DNA of 64,000 bases from NCBI GenBank assembly GCA_025093555.1, contig JAIWNF010000009.1, positions 248,001 through 312,000 of the forward strand. Direction: 5' to 3'. The notes below the pieces were generated by a model, which saw only the letters and a list, made by a program, of their open reading frames with translations, had not been told where the DNA came from and ran no database searches. The position numbers and the translations under genes were made by a program. This DNA is from Circinella umbellata. Its lineage: Eukaryota; Mucoromycota; Mucoromycetes; Mucorales; Lichtheimiaceae. Positions 42,411-54,505 of this stretch are shown one piece after another; within the stretch, counting starts at the first letter, position 1; every line of letters begins with the position of its first letter.

Positions 42411-45400
42411 ATGTTCATTCAGCTGAGCGAGTCATGCGTACGCTCAATACATTGCACGGGACGAATACGCACTTATCGCTACACTACAACACCTTTCCAA
42501 ATGAGAGGATCGTCGACTCAAACTTTAACGACGCCTCTATTACACCAACAACAACGACGACTAGTTTATTTAAAGCCAAGATGTCATCGTCCAGAATTAC
42601 CTCAAACACATAAAAACATATTATATGGTCCTTATATTGATCGTCAGCCGATCTATTATACTACATTAGCACTTCGATCAACTCCTTTATCCCCTGAAGA
42701 CGTACTCGTGGATACTAAGGCACGATTTGCTGCTAATTTACAACAGCCGAAATCTATGGGTGAATTATGGGCAGCTTATTTAGCCGTTCGCGATTCAACT
42801 ACAACTTCAACAGCAATAACAAATAATGAGAACGATATCAAAAATAACATAATTACGATCGATGACTACGAGCAACTTATGCGACACCTACATTATCATG
42901 CACAACAGGTACGCCGTTCAATAAGTTGGCAACGTATGGTTCAAGTATATCAAGATGCAGTATCGTCATTATCCAAGGACGATATGACAAACAAAGCAAT
43001 GATGCTGATGGTCATCGCTGCCTATGGAAGAACAGGACGATGGGAGTCAGCGCAACAAACATTTATTGAATTGAAGGAACAAGGATGGGCTGATGAACTT
43101 ACGTACTGCCATATGGTGGAGGCAGCATTGAACACAAATCAATTCGAGGATGCATATGAATTCTTTCAAAAAGGTAAACCTATCATGAGTCAAGAAATTA
43201 TCAATCATTGTTTGGGTCGATACCTGGATGTAGCTATCAAAAAACGAAATATGGCAAGAGCTATGGTAGTAATTCAGGAATGGATGCCGGAGCCAACCGA
43301 ACAATTGGCAAAAACACTATGGATAGGCTATGTACAATTAATGAAGCGACATGGTGGACTATTGGTTGAAGAAAATAATGAATTACAACTGTGGGAAGAT
43401 ATGGAAGCATTTGTAGGCGAATTTGGAAGGCGTGTGTCGGATACAATTTCATTATCCCCTAGTGTTCAAGCCATTTTTACAGCCAAAAATCTTGGGATTC
43501 TTATGGATATTTGGACGAGAGCTTATCCAGAACGTGTACTATCACAAAAGACATACGATGGTCTTTTAGCCATATATGCCGCCGAGGGTGATATCACACG
43601 ACTCAAAGAGGCATTAACAATTATGTATCAACACGATATTCAACCTACTCAACATATGTTGAACGCTCTTCTCAAAACGTCATCATTGACAACAGCAAAC
43701 CCGTTATCTCCCTCATACATCAAATCACTTCTCAAGTCATCCAACAAATCAAATCGATTAGACAAAGAAGGTTACGGATCTTTTATTCAAGCATTTGTCA
43801 ATGTGGGAGACTTGGAGTCTGCCCAACGTGTGGCATTACAGATGAAAAGACGACCTTTCCCCATAGGTACGAGCACGCATATGGCGATTGTCCAAGGATG
43901 GGTACGACGAGGTCAAATGGAAAAAGCTGAAGCATGGTTAGAAAAATCCCATTATGCAAAGTGGGCCAAAAGAAAATGTCAGTCAGCCTTGGACCCCTAT
44001 GCGGTAATCGCTGAAGGTTATTTGCAACAAGGGGAATGGGATAAATGCGTAGACTTGATGAAACATATAAAAAAGGAGACCCCGACTATCGCCCAACAAA
44101 ATCGACGGATGGTCAAAGCTGTGCTCGCTGCACGGCTAGCAAGGGGCGACTTCAAGGGGAGTGAACGAATGCTACTGAGCAAAGAAATTGATTTTACTCC
44201 CATGACAGTTTTGAGGGTTACACAAGCAATGCTTGGGGTAAAGAACAAGAGCGTACCTGGTGAATCTGCAGTGAAAGGGTTGGAATTGATGGAAACGGTA
44301 TTGGATCTTCGAGTCACTGGAACTGGACTTTGTCGGATTATTGAAAAACTGGGTGAAAGAGGTGATTTACGAGCGGCTTATGACTTGTACAAGCGAGTTC
44401 GAAACGAACGACGGCCGTCGTTAGGAATTTCCATCCATCACACCATGATCGAAGCGGCAGTCAATAATAATGATATCCCAGTGGCAGAGAAAATTATTTA
44501 TCATATGAATCGGTCTTCGTCTGTTTCGTCAACTTCAGCAACAACAATAGAAACAAATTGTCAACAAACGTGCCCTTCTTTATCTTCATATAATATGTTA
44601 CTCAATGTATACGCATCAAGAGAACCAGAGCCACACCTTTCACGGATGACACGAACGTTTCGACGATTACTAGCGGATGGACATAAACCTGATGTGACAA
44701 CCTACAACATTTTAATTAAGGCATTCGTTCAGAAGGCCAATCTAAGTGCGGCGCTCAGTATATTTCAAGACATGGAGGCAGCTGGGTACCGAGCTAACAA
44801 TTGGACCATCAACACAATGATACATGGGTGGATTGCACAAATGGACTGGGGCGGGTTGCAACAATTCATTGGTGATATTAAGAAACGTGGATATATATTG
44901 GATACGGTTACATTCAATCTCATGTTAGAAGGATTATTACGACTCAATAAACATGATATTCGGATAGCCAAGTTATGGAAACGTCAGAATCGCTGGCCGA
45001 AACTGAAAAAGCAGCAACAAGATTACGAAAAAAATGGTTATATTCCTCTTCCAAGTGAGGCGGTATGGGAAATATTTGAATCAGCACTTGGAATCAGACG
45101 TACAGATTTATCGATCATGGCGGAATCCACTGTCACTCAGGGACAAAAAAAAGAAAAGGATAATGTCAATATGAATAATACCAGGACACTGGATCGTCAC
45201 GAGGTCTGTAAAATCCTTATACAACATCAACAAAAGGAGACATCAGCTCAAATATTTTCTCGTGCCTCTTCAAGTGGTGGTGGTAATGGCGGTGCTTTTT
45301 ACACACTTTTTCAAGATGCCAGACCTGATGAAGTTACTTTCAAACTTTTCATGAAAGCATTTAACAACTCAAAAGATCCCGAATCAGCGGCAAAAATTCA

Positions 45401-45434
45401 TTACTTTTGGATGAATCAACAAAAAAAGCACTGA
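42411..45434 (+). CDS. pentatricopeptide-repeat (PPR) protein, probably mitochondrial
   Basis: One uninterrupted frame of 1007 residues, the longest in the window and unusual here for lacking introns. The N-terminus (CVRSIHCTGRIRTYRYTT) is basic and hydroxylated, without acidic residues for the first stretch beyond position 7, which suits mitochondrial import. Helical-hairpin repeats run through most of the protein. Clear examples are KAMMLMVIAAYGRTGRWESA near residues 195-215 and DVTTYNILIKAFVQKANLSA near 761-785, followed by LSIFQDMEAAGYRANNWTIN. PPR proteins bind organelle RNA and support its processing or translation. The RNA target cannot be read. The nearest named fungal proteins would be Pet309/CYA5-type, but similarity was not tested. 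Codon use is like neighbouring genes. Confidence 0.88.
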   Translation: MFIQLSESCVRSIHCTGRIRTYRYTTTPFQMRGSSTQTLTTPLLHQQQRRLVYLKPRCHRPELPQTHKNILYGPYIDRQPIYYTTLALRSTPLSPEDVLVDTKARFAANLQQPKSMGELWAAYLAVRDSTTTSTAITNNENDIKNNIITIDDYEQLMRHLHYHAQQVRRSISWQRMVQVYQDAVSSLSKDDMTNKAMMLMVIAAYGRTGRWESAQQTFIELKEQGWADELTYCHMVEAALNTNQFEDAYEFFQKGKPIMSQEIINHCLGRYLDVAIKKRNMARAMVVIQEWMPEPTEQLAKTLWIGYVQLMKRHGGLLVEENNELQLWEDMEAFVGEFGRRVSDTISLSPSVQAIFTAKNLGILMDIWTRAYPERVLSQKTYDGLLAIYAAEGDITRLKEALTIMYQHDIQPTQHMLNALLKTSSLTTANPLSPSYIKSLLKSSNKSNRLDKEGYGSFIQAFVNVGDLESAQRVALQMKRRPFPIGTSTHMAIVQGWVRRGQMEKAEAWLEKSHYAKWAKRKCQSALDPYAVIAEGYLQQGEWDKCVDLMKHIKKETPTIAQQNRRMVKAVLAARLARGDFKGSERMLLSKEIDFTPMTVLRVTQAMLGVKNKSVPGESAVKGLELMETVLDLRVTGTGLCRIIEKLGERGDLRAAYDLYKRVRNERRPSLGISIHHTMIEAAVNNNDIPVAEKIIYHMNRSSSVSSTSATTIETNCQQTCPSLSSYNMLLNVYASREPEPHLSRMTRTFRRLLADGHKPDVTTYNILIKAFVQKANLSAALSIFQDMEAAGYRANNWTINTMIHGWIAQMDWGGLQQFIGDIKKRGYILDTVTFNLMLEGLLRLNKHDIRIAKLWKRQNRWPKLKKQQQDYEKNGYIPLPSEAVWEIFESALGIRRTDLSIMAESTVTQGQKKEKDNVNMNNTRTLDRHEVCKILIQHQQKETSAQIFSRASSSGGGNGGAFYTLFQDARPDEVTFKLFMKAFNNSKDPESAAKIHYFWMNQQKKH

Positions 45435-48016
45435 TGATACCAATGTATACCTTTTTCTTTTTTGCTTTATTTCCATGTATAAAAAAATTACACACTCTTC
45501 TTCATGTCATACAACTTCCTTTGTTAATAATAATAATAAATAATAATGCAAATAGACCATTTCATTCATTTATATGTTATCTATGTATCTAACACATATG
45601 ATAATTGTAGTACTCATATTGTTATGGAGAAAACCCCATATAACTTTCGGTTTTCGCATTTTGCATGATTACACCCTGTACACGTAGTATGTTGTATAAG
45701 ATGGTGCTTTTAATGTTCGTCGAGTAGTAATATACTATAAAAAATGGGAAATCCAGTGCTATTTTATGAAGCAAGTACACTGTTTTTTGGAATTGCTACA
45801 TAATAAAATATTATTAATATAACTACAGGCAAGATAAAACACATATTAATACATATATTATCACGAATTCGTCATTACAAACTTTTCAAGGGATATCATA
45901 TTTAACCCTTTTTTTATGGAATGTACCTGTTTTTATACAGGGATATCAGAATTTTATCAAGCAGCACTCACTATTACGTATATACAAAATCCACTTATTT
46001 TAATTCAATTCACTATCACATAATACAGTTGACTCACTAGTGTCTACAATCTCGTTTTGAACATGGAAGTAGAATATACTCTTTTCTTTTTTTACTTTTT
46101 TTATAGAACACTGTATTTTTACTCTGTCTCCAACAGTGATTACAACAACAACATTATCAAACAAAAAGAAGAGTGGTAATATCATGAAGGGACATGTTAG
46201 CCTAAATATTCAAACCCCAGATAATCAGTAGCCAGCAAATTTACTCTCGATGCCTCACCATGCTATTCTCTATACACTTTCCACTTCAGTTACGTATTCA
46301 AAAATAAAAAAAAAAACTTGCATTTTGTATTCATCAGCAACCATTACTATTTGGATATATCAGAGTTCAATTTCAGAAGTGTTGTTATCCCGCGTATGAA
46401 TTATATTGACTTTAATATTTTGGTTGGTTCACATCATTCATCAATGATGACCCCACTACAATTCATTTATAACAGCGGATTAATTAAATATACGTAAAAA
46501 GAATCAAGAAAAGAATTCGATACAGCCTTGTTTTCCATTTTTATAGCTTTGTTGCAAGCATAGAGAAATACAAAGTTTGTTGAGATAATGATTTTTTTTC
46601 CTTACTGTTCTCATTAAAAACTTAAATTATAGTTTGAGCATTAAGTATAAGGGAGAGGACAAAGCATTCTATGTATTTGACGACTTCCTCAATGGGATTT
46701 TTTTTAGATAAAAAGTTCACCCGATGCAAAAGTCAGAACAGGACCAATTTGGGATGTTGCTGTATCAACGGAATATTATAATAATAATCTACCATCACTC
46801 AAAATACATATAGCATTCTATTTTCGCACGCCTAGTAACCAGCTCTTATTCCCTGCTGACAATGGTGAAAACTATTTTTTTTTTATAAAAGCTGACTATA
46901 CATACATGTCAAAATATATAAGTAAAAACAGGGGAAATAATAATATGATACATGTGAAGCAATCTTGTTTATTGTCATTCTTCAAGGCGATTTACAGTTG
47001 TTCACAACAACTTCCATGAAAATGAGTATAAGGAAGGTCAAATGCGATGACGATTCATCATTGATGATAGACAAGCCCCAGCTACAAACTATGCCACTTA
47101 CCTTATTTAGTGAACTGTATGTATAATATTTAGTTGCTTTCTTAATCATTTTATTCACTTTTTTTTGCATGTATATGCTAACTACATAGTATCAACGTAC
47201 ATTTAAGCATATAAGTCAAATTTGTACGTATATATAATAAGCTTTTCTAATGTTATGGGAATTAGAGGATGATGTATAGGATATAACAATCATTAATAAT
47301 GAGAATATAAAGTACTTTTTCATTCTTTATATATACAATGATGGAGTTTATCTATCTATAAGATAAATACATTTAAACTCTTTTATCAATAACATCATAT
47401 TTAGAGTCGCACGTAATGTTTTGAATTATGTAGAAAGTTGATATTATAGGTATAAACAGCTATATATCATGTAATCACCAATCTATTATGGTCATAGATA
47501 AAAATAATGTCATCAATACAAGTTGGTGATAATGACTAGTACCTATTATACATGTGCGTTCATATGACATTTAGTCTATTTTATTTTATTTTTTAAAAAT
47601 ATTTATACTTCATGAAAATGATAACCTCATGTCATATATTTATAATAAAAGACCCGTTCCATCGATTAATATATCTATAATAGCAAAATTGCCTAATTAT
47701 GATAGTTAAACAGGATATACATACATCCAAGTTATACAATAGCTATTCTACACTACTATAATGTTTATAAATCATATATAGAGTTCGAATCCTGGTAATG
47801 TATCAACAGTATAATAATATTATTATTTTTTCGAGACAAGTGTGAACTCAAGTAGATAGTATCAAGTTAGTATTTCATTGAGACTGAGCTTTTTATGTTA
47901 ATGCAGGCTTTTTTTTTTTAGTTTCTTTCTCCTTCATATCTTATCATAAATAGACATTCTTTTTTTCCCTTGTAATAAAAAAAAACCACGTAATTATATT
48001 TGTAACTAAAACAAAT
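45435..48016. other. long gene-poor region, possible decayed coding remnants
   Basis: A 2.6-kb AT-rich gap between two plus-strand genes. No intact gene is visible. On the minus strand, short frames at 46000-46185 (ITVGDRVKIQCSIKKVKKEK) and 46982-47170 look somewhat protein-like, and fragments between them can be read only through stops. A tRNA-like B-box (47782-47792) lacks the rest of a tRNA. Inverted octamers ATCACCAA/TTGGTGAT occur near 47475 and 47525. The last few hundred bases are the EAF7 promoter. Confidence 0.5.
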
Positions 48017-48915
48017 ATGGAGTACGATGACATTTCTAGTCCCAGAGAATGGGACGTCAATCTAGAATTGACATTATTAAATGCAGTTGCTCGTTGCAAA
48101 CCTGTTGGTAATTATGCGATCTTTATTTATTTTATACATGTATTTATAAGACTGAATGAAAGTAAGAAACCATAAAAAACCAAATAAGTTTTATATTAAT
48201 AATAAATATAGGGATTCATAAACATTTTCGAATAATTAGTATCCAACGACAATTTAATGAAAAAAGTCCAACTCATTATTCATTACAAGAGATTCGTGAT
48301 CGATTAAGTGATTATTACAGTATGGACGGGCTTGAAGAACTGGTAAATCTATAGTTTTTTTTTTCCTATTATTATTTTTCAAGTGTAATCCGAAAACTTA
48401 AAAGAGATATTAAAATGAATAAAGGATAAGGAGGATGAAGAAGATGAAGATGAAGAAGAGGATGATACGTCAATGCATGAGTTTAGTTTACCATTGGATG
48501 AATATGAACAATTAATATCAGAGCATCGACAAGATGAAGAATCATCACCCTCATCATCACCCTCACCTGCAAAGAAGGCAAGAACCGCAATCAAAAGGGA
48601 ACCGTCTCCTGTGTCATCTATGAGTCCAACCCCGACACCAGAGCCGGACGAAGGTAAAAATATGAAGTTTGTGGTCAATGATATGAATTTGTGATTTGTT
48701 TGTTATGGTTTACCCCTTTTTTTATGTGTGTGGAATGAAAAAAAATAGTCATCATATTAGACTGCATGTGGATTAAACGATATTATAATTACTTACGGAT
48801 GATAGGCAAACCGAGTTCAAGAAGATCAGCGAGAGGAACTAAAAAGGATAGCCGAAAGAAATCTACTTCATCAAAAGCAAATACAGCTACAACCAATCGA
48901 CGAAGGAAGCGCTAA
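48017..48915 (+). CDS. EAF7: chromatin-modification protein EAF7 / MRGBP
   Basis: Four exons (48017-48107, 48212-48342, 48425-48653, 48806-48915) join in phase to 186 residues. The first ~75 residues carry the CT20/EAF7 domain: EWDVNLELTLLNAVARCKPV, GIHKHFRIISIQRQFNEKSP and LQEIRDRLSDYYSMDGLEEL. An acidic stretch follows (DKEDEEDEDEEEDD), then Ser/Pro-rich sequence, and a basic C-terminus ending RRRKR, a likely nuclear localisation signal. In yeast Eaf7 is a subunit of the NuA4 histone acetyltransferase and binds Eaf3; MRGBP does the same in TIP60. A corresponding nuclear role is inferred. An intron lies exactly before the acidic stretch. Confidence 0.92.
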
Positions 48916-49208
48916 GTACCACACACATGTGAAAAGAGAAACCAAATTGTTTCTTTGTTTGGAACAGATCGTTCTCTTCAACAGCTTTTGGGGGGGAACC
49001 AATCTTTTTATTATCGGTGGCAAATCGTAGTTTTAATATTTTTTTTCTGAAAAAGAGTGGTTCGGTGGCATCATATTTTTTTTTATATGTCTCCGCCTTC
49101 ACTTATTAGTTATCTCCCCTTTTTTTTCAAAATAAAGCAAAAACCTCTCTTTTTTCTTCTTCCACTTTTCTCTTTCCTTTTTCTTTTTATTATTAATTTT
49201 GGAGGGTC

Positions 49209-50848
49209 ATGACGGTAGCCGACGATAATAAGAAGGAACAGCCTCAAGCACAACCAGTGATTGATGAAGCTATTGAGCGGGGTTGGGAAATCCCTGACTT
49301 CACCATCAAAGAAATCCGGGATGCTATTCCAGCCCATTGTTTTCGTCGAGATACTTTCCGTTCTTTTACCTATGTATTTCATGATTTATTTATTATCGCC
49401 GTCTTAGCTTATGCTGCTACCTACATTGATACTATCCCTTCATCCACTGCTCGTGTTATTCTTTGGCCATTATATTGGATTGCCCAAGGTATTGTTGGTA
49501 CCGGTGTTTGGGTTATTGGTCATGAATGTGGCCATCAAGCTTTCAGTCCATCCAAGGTGTGTATACAAATATAATTAGAAGGGCTTAAAACGGCTTGTTT
49601 TTAGATTTATTTTTTATGAGATCAAGATGTTTTCGACATAATACAATTATGAGTGTCAAAAAGTGACATAAAGGGGGGAAACAAACATACAGTAGTAATA
49701 TGGTGACTATCTTTTTCTTACTCTCTTCATCTTTCTTCTTAAAAATAGGCCATCAATAATGGTGTTGGCATGGTATTGCATTCTATCTTATTAGTTCCTT
49801 ATCACTCCTGGAGAATTTCTCATTCTCGCCATCATAAAGCTACTGGCCATATGCAGAAGGATCAGGTAACGCTAAAATTTTTTTTTTGGGTAGTTTAAAT
49901 TTTTGGGGAGGTCAAGTAAATAACCTAGTATTTTTTTTTTTTTTGTGGTTTTTGAAAATTAGGTCTTTCTTCCAGCAACACGTTCACAAATGGGTTTACC
50001 AAGCCGGGATCTTGATCCTGAGGGTGATGGACCTCACAGTGCACTTGAGGAATCACCTATTGCCATGCTTTGGGGCATGTTTGTCATGTTTGCCTTTGGC
50101 TGGCCTATGTATTTGTTGACCAATATTGCAGGTCAAAAATATCCTGGTTGGGCTTCTCACTTTAACCCTTACTGTGCTATTTTCAAAGACTATGAGTTCT
50201 GGGATGTTATGCAATCGACTGCTGGTGTCTCGGCCACTATCGCCGTCTTGACTTATCTTGGTCAAACCTTTGGTTCATTGACTGTCATTAAGTTCTATGT
50301 CCTCCCATACTTTTTCGTTAACTTCTGGCTCGTCTTGATCACTTATTTACAACACACTGGTACATATATATACATAGATTCAGTTAGATCATTTAGGAGC
50401 AATATTTAACTCGTATATTAATCAATTTAATTGTATTTATAGCCCCATATCTTCCCCATTACAGAGAAAACGTATGGAATTTCCAACGTGGCGCCGCTTT
50501 GACCGTAGATCGTTCATTTGGTATTCTTGATTACTTCCATCATCATATTTCGGACTCGCATGTTGGTAAGTACAACATCCAGAAGGAGAAAAAAAGAGAG
50601 GAGAGGAAGAGGGGAGAGAAAATGCCTCAAAATAGGATAATTTTAATAACTATATTTTTTTATTAGCTCATCACTTTTTCTCCACCATGCCTCACTATCA
50701 TGCTGTAGAAGCTACCCACTATATCAAAAAAGCATTGGGTAAGCATTACCAATCTGATATGACTCCTATTGCTGTTGCTTTGTGGCAATCATGGAAGGAG
50801 TGCCGTTTTGTTGAAGATGACGGTGATGTCGTCTTTTTCAAAAAGTAG
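49209..50848 (+). CDS. delta-12 fatty-acid desaturase (oleate to linoleate)
   Basis: Five exons (49209-49556, 49749-49865, 49963-50359, 50443-50565, 50667-50848) join in phase to 388 residues. The three histidine boxes of membrane desaturases are intact: HECGH at 105-109, HSRHH at 141-145 and HVAHH at 327-331. Other FAD2-type markers are [57 protein letters not shown] and [13 protein letters not shown]. Four or more hydrophobic helices anchor it in the ER, where it would place the second double bond of linoleic acid in phospholipid-bound oleate. An omega-3 desaturase is the main alternative, but the HECGH first box and overall length fit the delta-12 type of zygomycetes. The protein lacks a C-terminal retrieval signal that I recognise. 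Confidence 0.93.
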
Positions 50849-51255
50849 AATATCATATTCTTATTATATTTGCATGTTTTTTCCCTTTATTACATATACA
50901 CATTTTTTTCTTACACGCTTAAAAAACCTTCATCCACCCATCCATATTTTTATAATTTTTTGTATATCTTTTCAAATTTTTCATTCTTTTAATTCGTCGT
51001 TTTATTTCCTTGTTATTGATAATATTAAAAAGTATTGTGCTAAAAAAAATACAAACATATAACGCACAGACACTACATACTTGATTTTTTTTTTTTTGAT
51101 GCAAAGATTTGAAAAAAAAAAATATCAATACTTTCTTTGTGTTTCCTTTGATTACTTGATGACGCATACTGCTTTTTTTTGGTTGCATATATCTTTTATT
51201 TTGACAACCGCTTACAACTTTCTTTTTTTAAAACTTCGATTTTTTGAAAAAAGTA
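50849..51255. other. intergenic, TBCE promoter
   Basis: Between two plus-strand genes. It is T-rich with long T runs (for example 51085-51098) and a desaturase 3' flank on the left. The short frames are low-complexity and are not genes. Confidence 0.5.
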
Positions 51256-53554
51256 ATGACATTAACAGTAGGTGATCGTATTCAAGTAAGCCTTGATTTC
51301 GCCACCATTCGTTTCATTGGTTCTGTTGATGGTAGTAAAGGTGAATGGTTAGGTGTTGAATGGGACGATCCTGCAAGAGGAAAACATGATGGTTCACATA
51401 ACGGAAAGCGATATTTTACATCGTCAAGGTATAACTAGCTCATTACAACAATTCCTCATCTTCAACTAAGAAACAAACGAACTACAGGAGAGAAGGAGAT
51501 AAGAAGAAAAGTAAACGTTTTTTTTATTATTACTGACGGAAACCCCTTCAAAAAAATAATAATTTTCTAGTGGAAACGAAACATCATGCTCATTTATACG
51601 TTTTCATCCAACCAAAGTACACACAGCAAAACCGTTTTTAAAAACATTGATGGAGAAATATTTGGATGATACAACAACATCGAATAATCCAGAAAAAGAT
51701 TTGGGACAAGTGTATTTTGGTGGCAATAAAAATCTTGTTGTGGAGACAGTTGGATTTGATAAAGTTCAACGAAAACAAAGTCAATTGAACAGTTTGACTG
51801 TAATTGGTTTAGCCAATTTACAGGTCGGATCAGCTGGTATTCCAGGTGAAATTATAGCACATAACTTTCGTAAGTGATATAGCATATGTTTCTATGTCAA
51901 TTTTTTTTTCTTACACATATTAATTAATTGTTGAAGAAATTCGCGATTTGGACCTGTCAAAAAGTTTAATCCGTTGCTGGGATACATTAGCTGATATTGT
52001 TTCTCAGCTCCCTTCATTATCTATTCTACGATTAAAGTAAGCTTCTTTTTTACAATGTTACTCAAAAAACAAAATTATTAACCCAATGAAAAATTAAATT
52101 AATAGTTATTGTCGGTTAGAATCACCCCCTGATAACCCAACATTATTACACCGAAACAATGCCTCCCCATTTGTCGGCCTGAAAACGTTAGCGCTTAGCA
52201 ACACCATGACAACATGGTCCCAAATCATCAAACTTGAACCACTATTACCAAAATTGGAAGATTTGCAATTAGGAGAAAATCAAATACAATCCATAACCAA
52301 CCTTCGAGTAGATCAATTCCAACAACTAAAATGGATCAATTTAGAAAATAATCATGTCCAACAATGGAAAGATATTGAAAGTCTGGGGAATTTAAAAAGG
52401 TAATACATTATACATATGCATATATACATTCAGGAACGGAGAATTTGACAACAAAATCAAATACTATGAGGGCTTAAAATTTCATTTTTATATTATTTAT
52501 ATATAGTTTAGAAATTTTATACCTTAATGGAAACAAAATTCCGATTATCGAACCTATTTCAGAAGGAATGTTCTCAAAACTAATCTTTCTGAGAATTGAG
52601 GATAACTTGCTAAGTCAATGGTCAAGTTGGGATATGCTGAATGTATTACCATCATTAAAAAAATTACGATCTAAAGAGAATCCACTATTTAAAGGTATGC
52701 CGAATTTTTTTTACGGACTATATCTGAAAGATATGGAAATATTAGAAAAAACTCATTCACAAGTATTGTTTATGTAGAAACAAATGCAGAGGATATCGCT
52801 CCACATGTTGTAGGTCGAATTAAAGGACTGACAGTAATAGACGGAAATACGGTAAGAAATCAAGGGAAATAAATTAAAATGTTAAGAATAAAGATAGAAA
52901 TTAATCGCTTGTTATATTAAAAAGTTGACAGGAAGAGAGCGGATGGATCTTGAACGATATTATTTGAAATTATGTACACGTGATGCATCTACACATGAAG
53001 AGATTTCAAAGATTCACCCTCGTTATAAAGAATTATGTGATGGTCAGTGTTGAAATTTATATCACATGTGTGTATCATAATTCTAAAAATTGTTAATCAT
53101 GCCATAAAAAAAATAGCTCATGGCGAACCAGAATTATCGACGAAATCAGAAAAAGCTACTCTAAGTAATCGACTCATAGGTAAAACAATCATTCTTTTTC
53201 AATAGACTCAATACAGAAAAAAAACCGAACTGTAAAATTTAACTTCAAAAAACATTGCAAACAGGTGTCACTCTTACACATCGATCTTCTTTACCTCTGG
53301 AAACAAAAAGTAAAATCGAACTTGAAGACCCTATTAAAATGGTTGATAAACGCCTCCTTGCTACCATGTTGATCCGAAACTTGCGAAACATTATCCAAAA
53401 ATTATTCCGTATACCCGCTTCCCGCCAACAGCTCTATATTTTACAATATGCACCTTCTGGAGAGCTAATGATTATGGATCTTGATGATGAGTTACGAGAC
53501 TTAAAATTCTATGGTATTGAACAAGGGGATGAAATTGTAGCAGTTGAGAATTAA
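51256..53554 (+). CDS. TBCE: tubulin-folding cofactor E (TBCE/Pac2/Alp21)
   Basis: Nine exons (51256-51428, 51571-51869, 51937-52036, 52106-52399, 52507-52694, 52778-52851, 52925-53042, 53117-53179, 53265-53554) join in phase to 532 residues. An N-terminal CAP-Gly domain (GEWLGVEWDDPARGKHDGSH) is followed by leucine-rich repeats (LEDLQLGENQIQSITNL, LEILYLNGNKI) and a C-terminal ubiquitin-like domain (LYILQYAPSGELMIMDLDDE, ending DLKFYGIEQGDEIVAVEN). This order is diagnostic. Cofactor E binds alpha-tubulin and, with cofactors C and D, assembles the tubulin dimer. For the seventh exon the acceptor at 52924 was chosen because it keeps GRERMDLERYYLKLC in frame; a second AG seven bases on would shift it. 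Confidence 0.94.
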
Positions 53555-54505
53555 TAAAAGGCCAGTGAATATTAAAAATTATTAGAGGTTAAACGATTCT
53601 ACAATAAACTAGTTAACAAATGATTTCCGAGGATATATGTTTTTCGATGATCTACGTACTCTCTACTTCAAAATAGTCTCTACATTATTCACTAATATAA
53701 ATATATTTTATGGTACAAGCTTTTTTTTCTTAATGTCAAAACTCATTACAAGTGCTTTGCCAGAAATTTTACTAAGAATATTTTGGTTTTATACATCCAA
53801 CTGATGGCACCGTTATTATCAATGATTGCTTTATTTATAAAGCAAAAAAAAAAAGTTTTATCAGAATAGTTACTTCTAACTTCATTGCAGTGACTAGTGG
53901 AACATGATTACTGACGAAGTCTAGGATAATTGCTAGTGGTATTTCGTACACTGGAGTTATTGATGGCACCATAAGGTGTATCAACATGGGCTGGTCTGAT
54001 CTATTTTTTTTTATAAAGTAAAGGTAGCTTGTAAACCAGAGCAAGGTGTAGCTACCTGTAAATGACATCAATATACAGCAGTTTCGGTGAACACCTTGTA
54101 TATTAAGCTAATCATAATGATATATAATAATCATTACTGGAAGATGTGAGATGGGATAAGTTTTTCTAATTTATACCCCCGTTGCTCGAATTACAGAATC
54201 GAGATTTCAACTTGCATAAACTACATTTCTTATAGTTAAAGCAATTTATACGTATATTAAAGCACAAAGTGACGAATGTCCGTTGTTGATGTTGTTTTTG
54301 TTACTATTAGAATAATGGTGCTGGAGGTAATCTAGCTGACTACATATCTATGATGGACAACAAATATATAACGTTTAATGTGTCGATGTGCCTCGATGCA
54401 ATGATTTATTTATATGTATAATTTAGAAACAAAAGATTAAACGCTTATTACAGGTCATAATGATGGGACTTAGCATACAAAGATAAAAGTAATAGTACTG
54501 TATAT
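53555..54505. other. intergenic between convergent genes
   Basis: The 3' flanks of TBCE and the aldo-keto reductase. A minus-strand frame at 53835-54071 shows no known domain. The segment contains two similar stretches starting TGATGGCACC (53802 and 53962), each followed by a TATCAA and a TTTATAAAG-like or TTATAAAG end, suggesting a small diverged repeat. A perfect hairpin is listed separately. Confidence 0.5.
54022..54057. repeat. perfect 8-bp inverted repeat (hairpin)
   Basis: AGGTAGCT at 54022-54029 and its exact complement AGCTACCT at 54050-54057 are separated by 20 bases. It lies in the gap between two convergent genes, next to the second TGATGGCACC copy. It could form a stem-loop in DNA or in a read-through transcript. 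No gene for a small RNA is claimed. Confidence 0.6.

Noticed and set aside
47782..47792. Perfect tRNA B-box-like sequence (AGTTCGAATCC)
   Set aside because: The T-arm does not pair, and no A-box or acceptor stem lies at the right distance on this strand.
53835..54071. 78-codon minus-strand frame between TBCE and the aldo-keto reductase
   Set aside because: It overlaps the repeated TGATGGCACC stretches and the hairpin, has no domain, and looks like repeat sequence by chance open.
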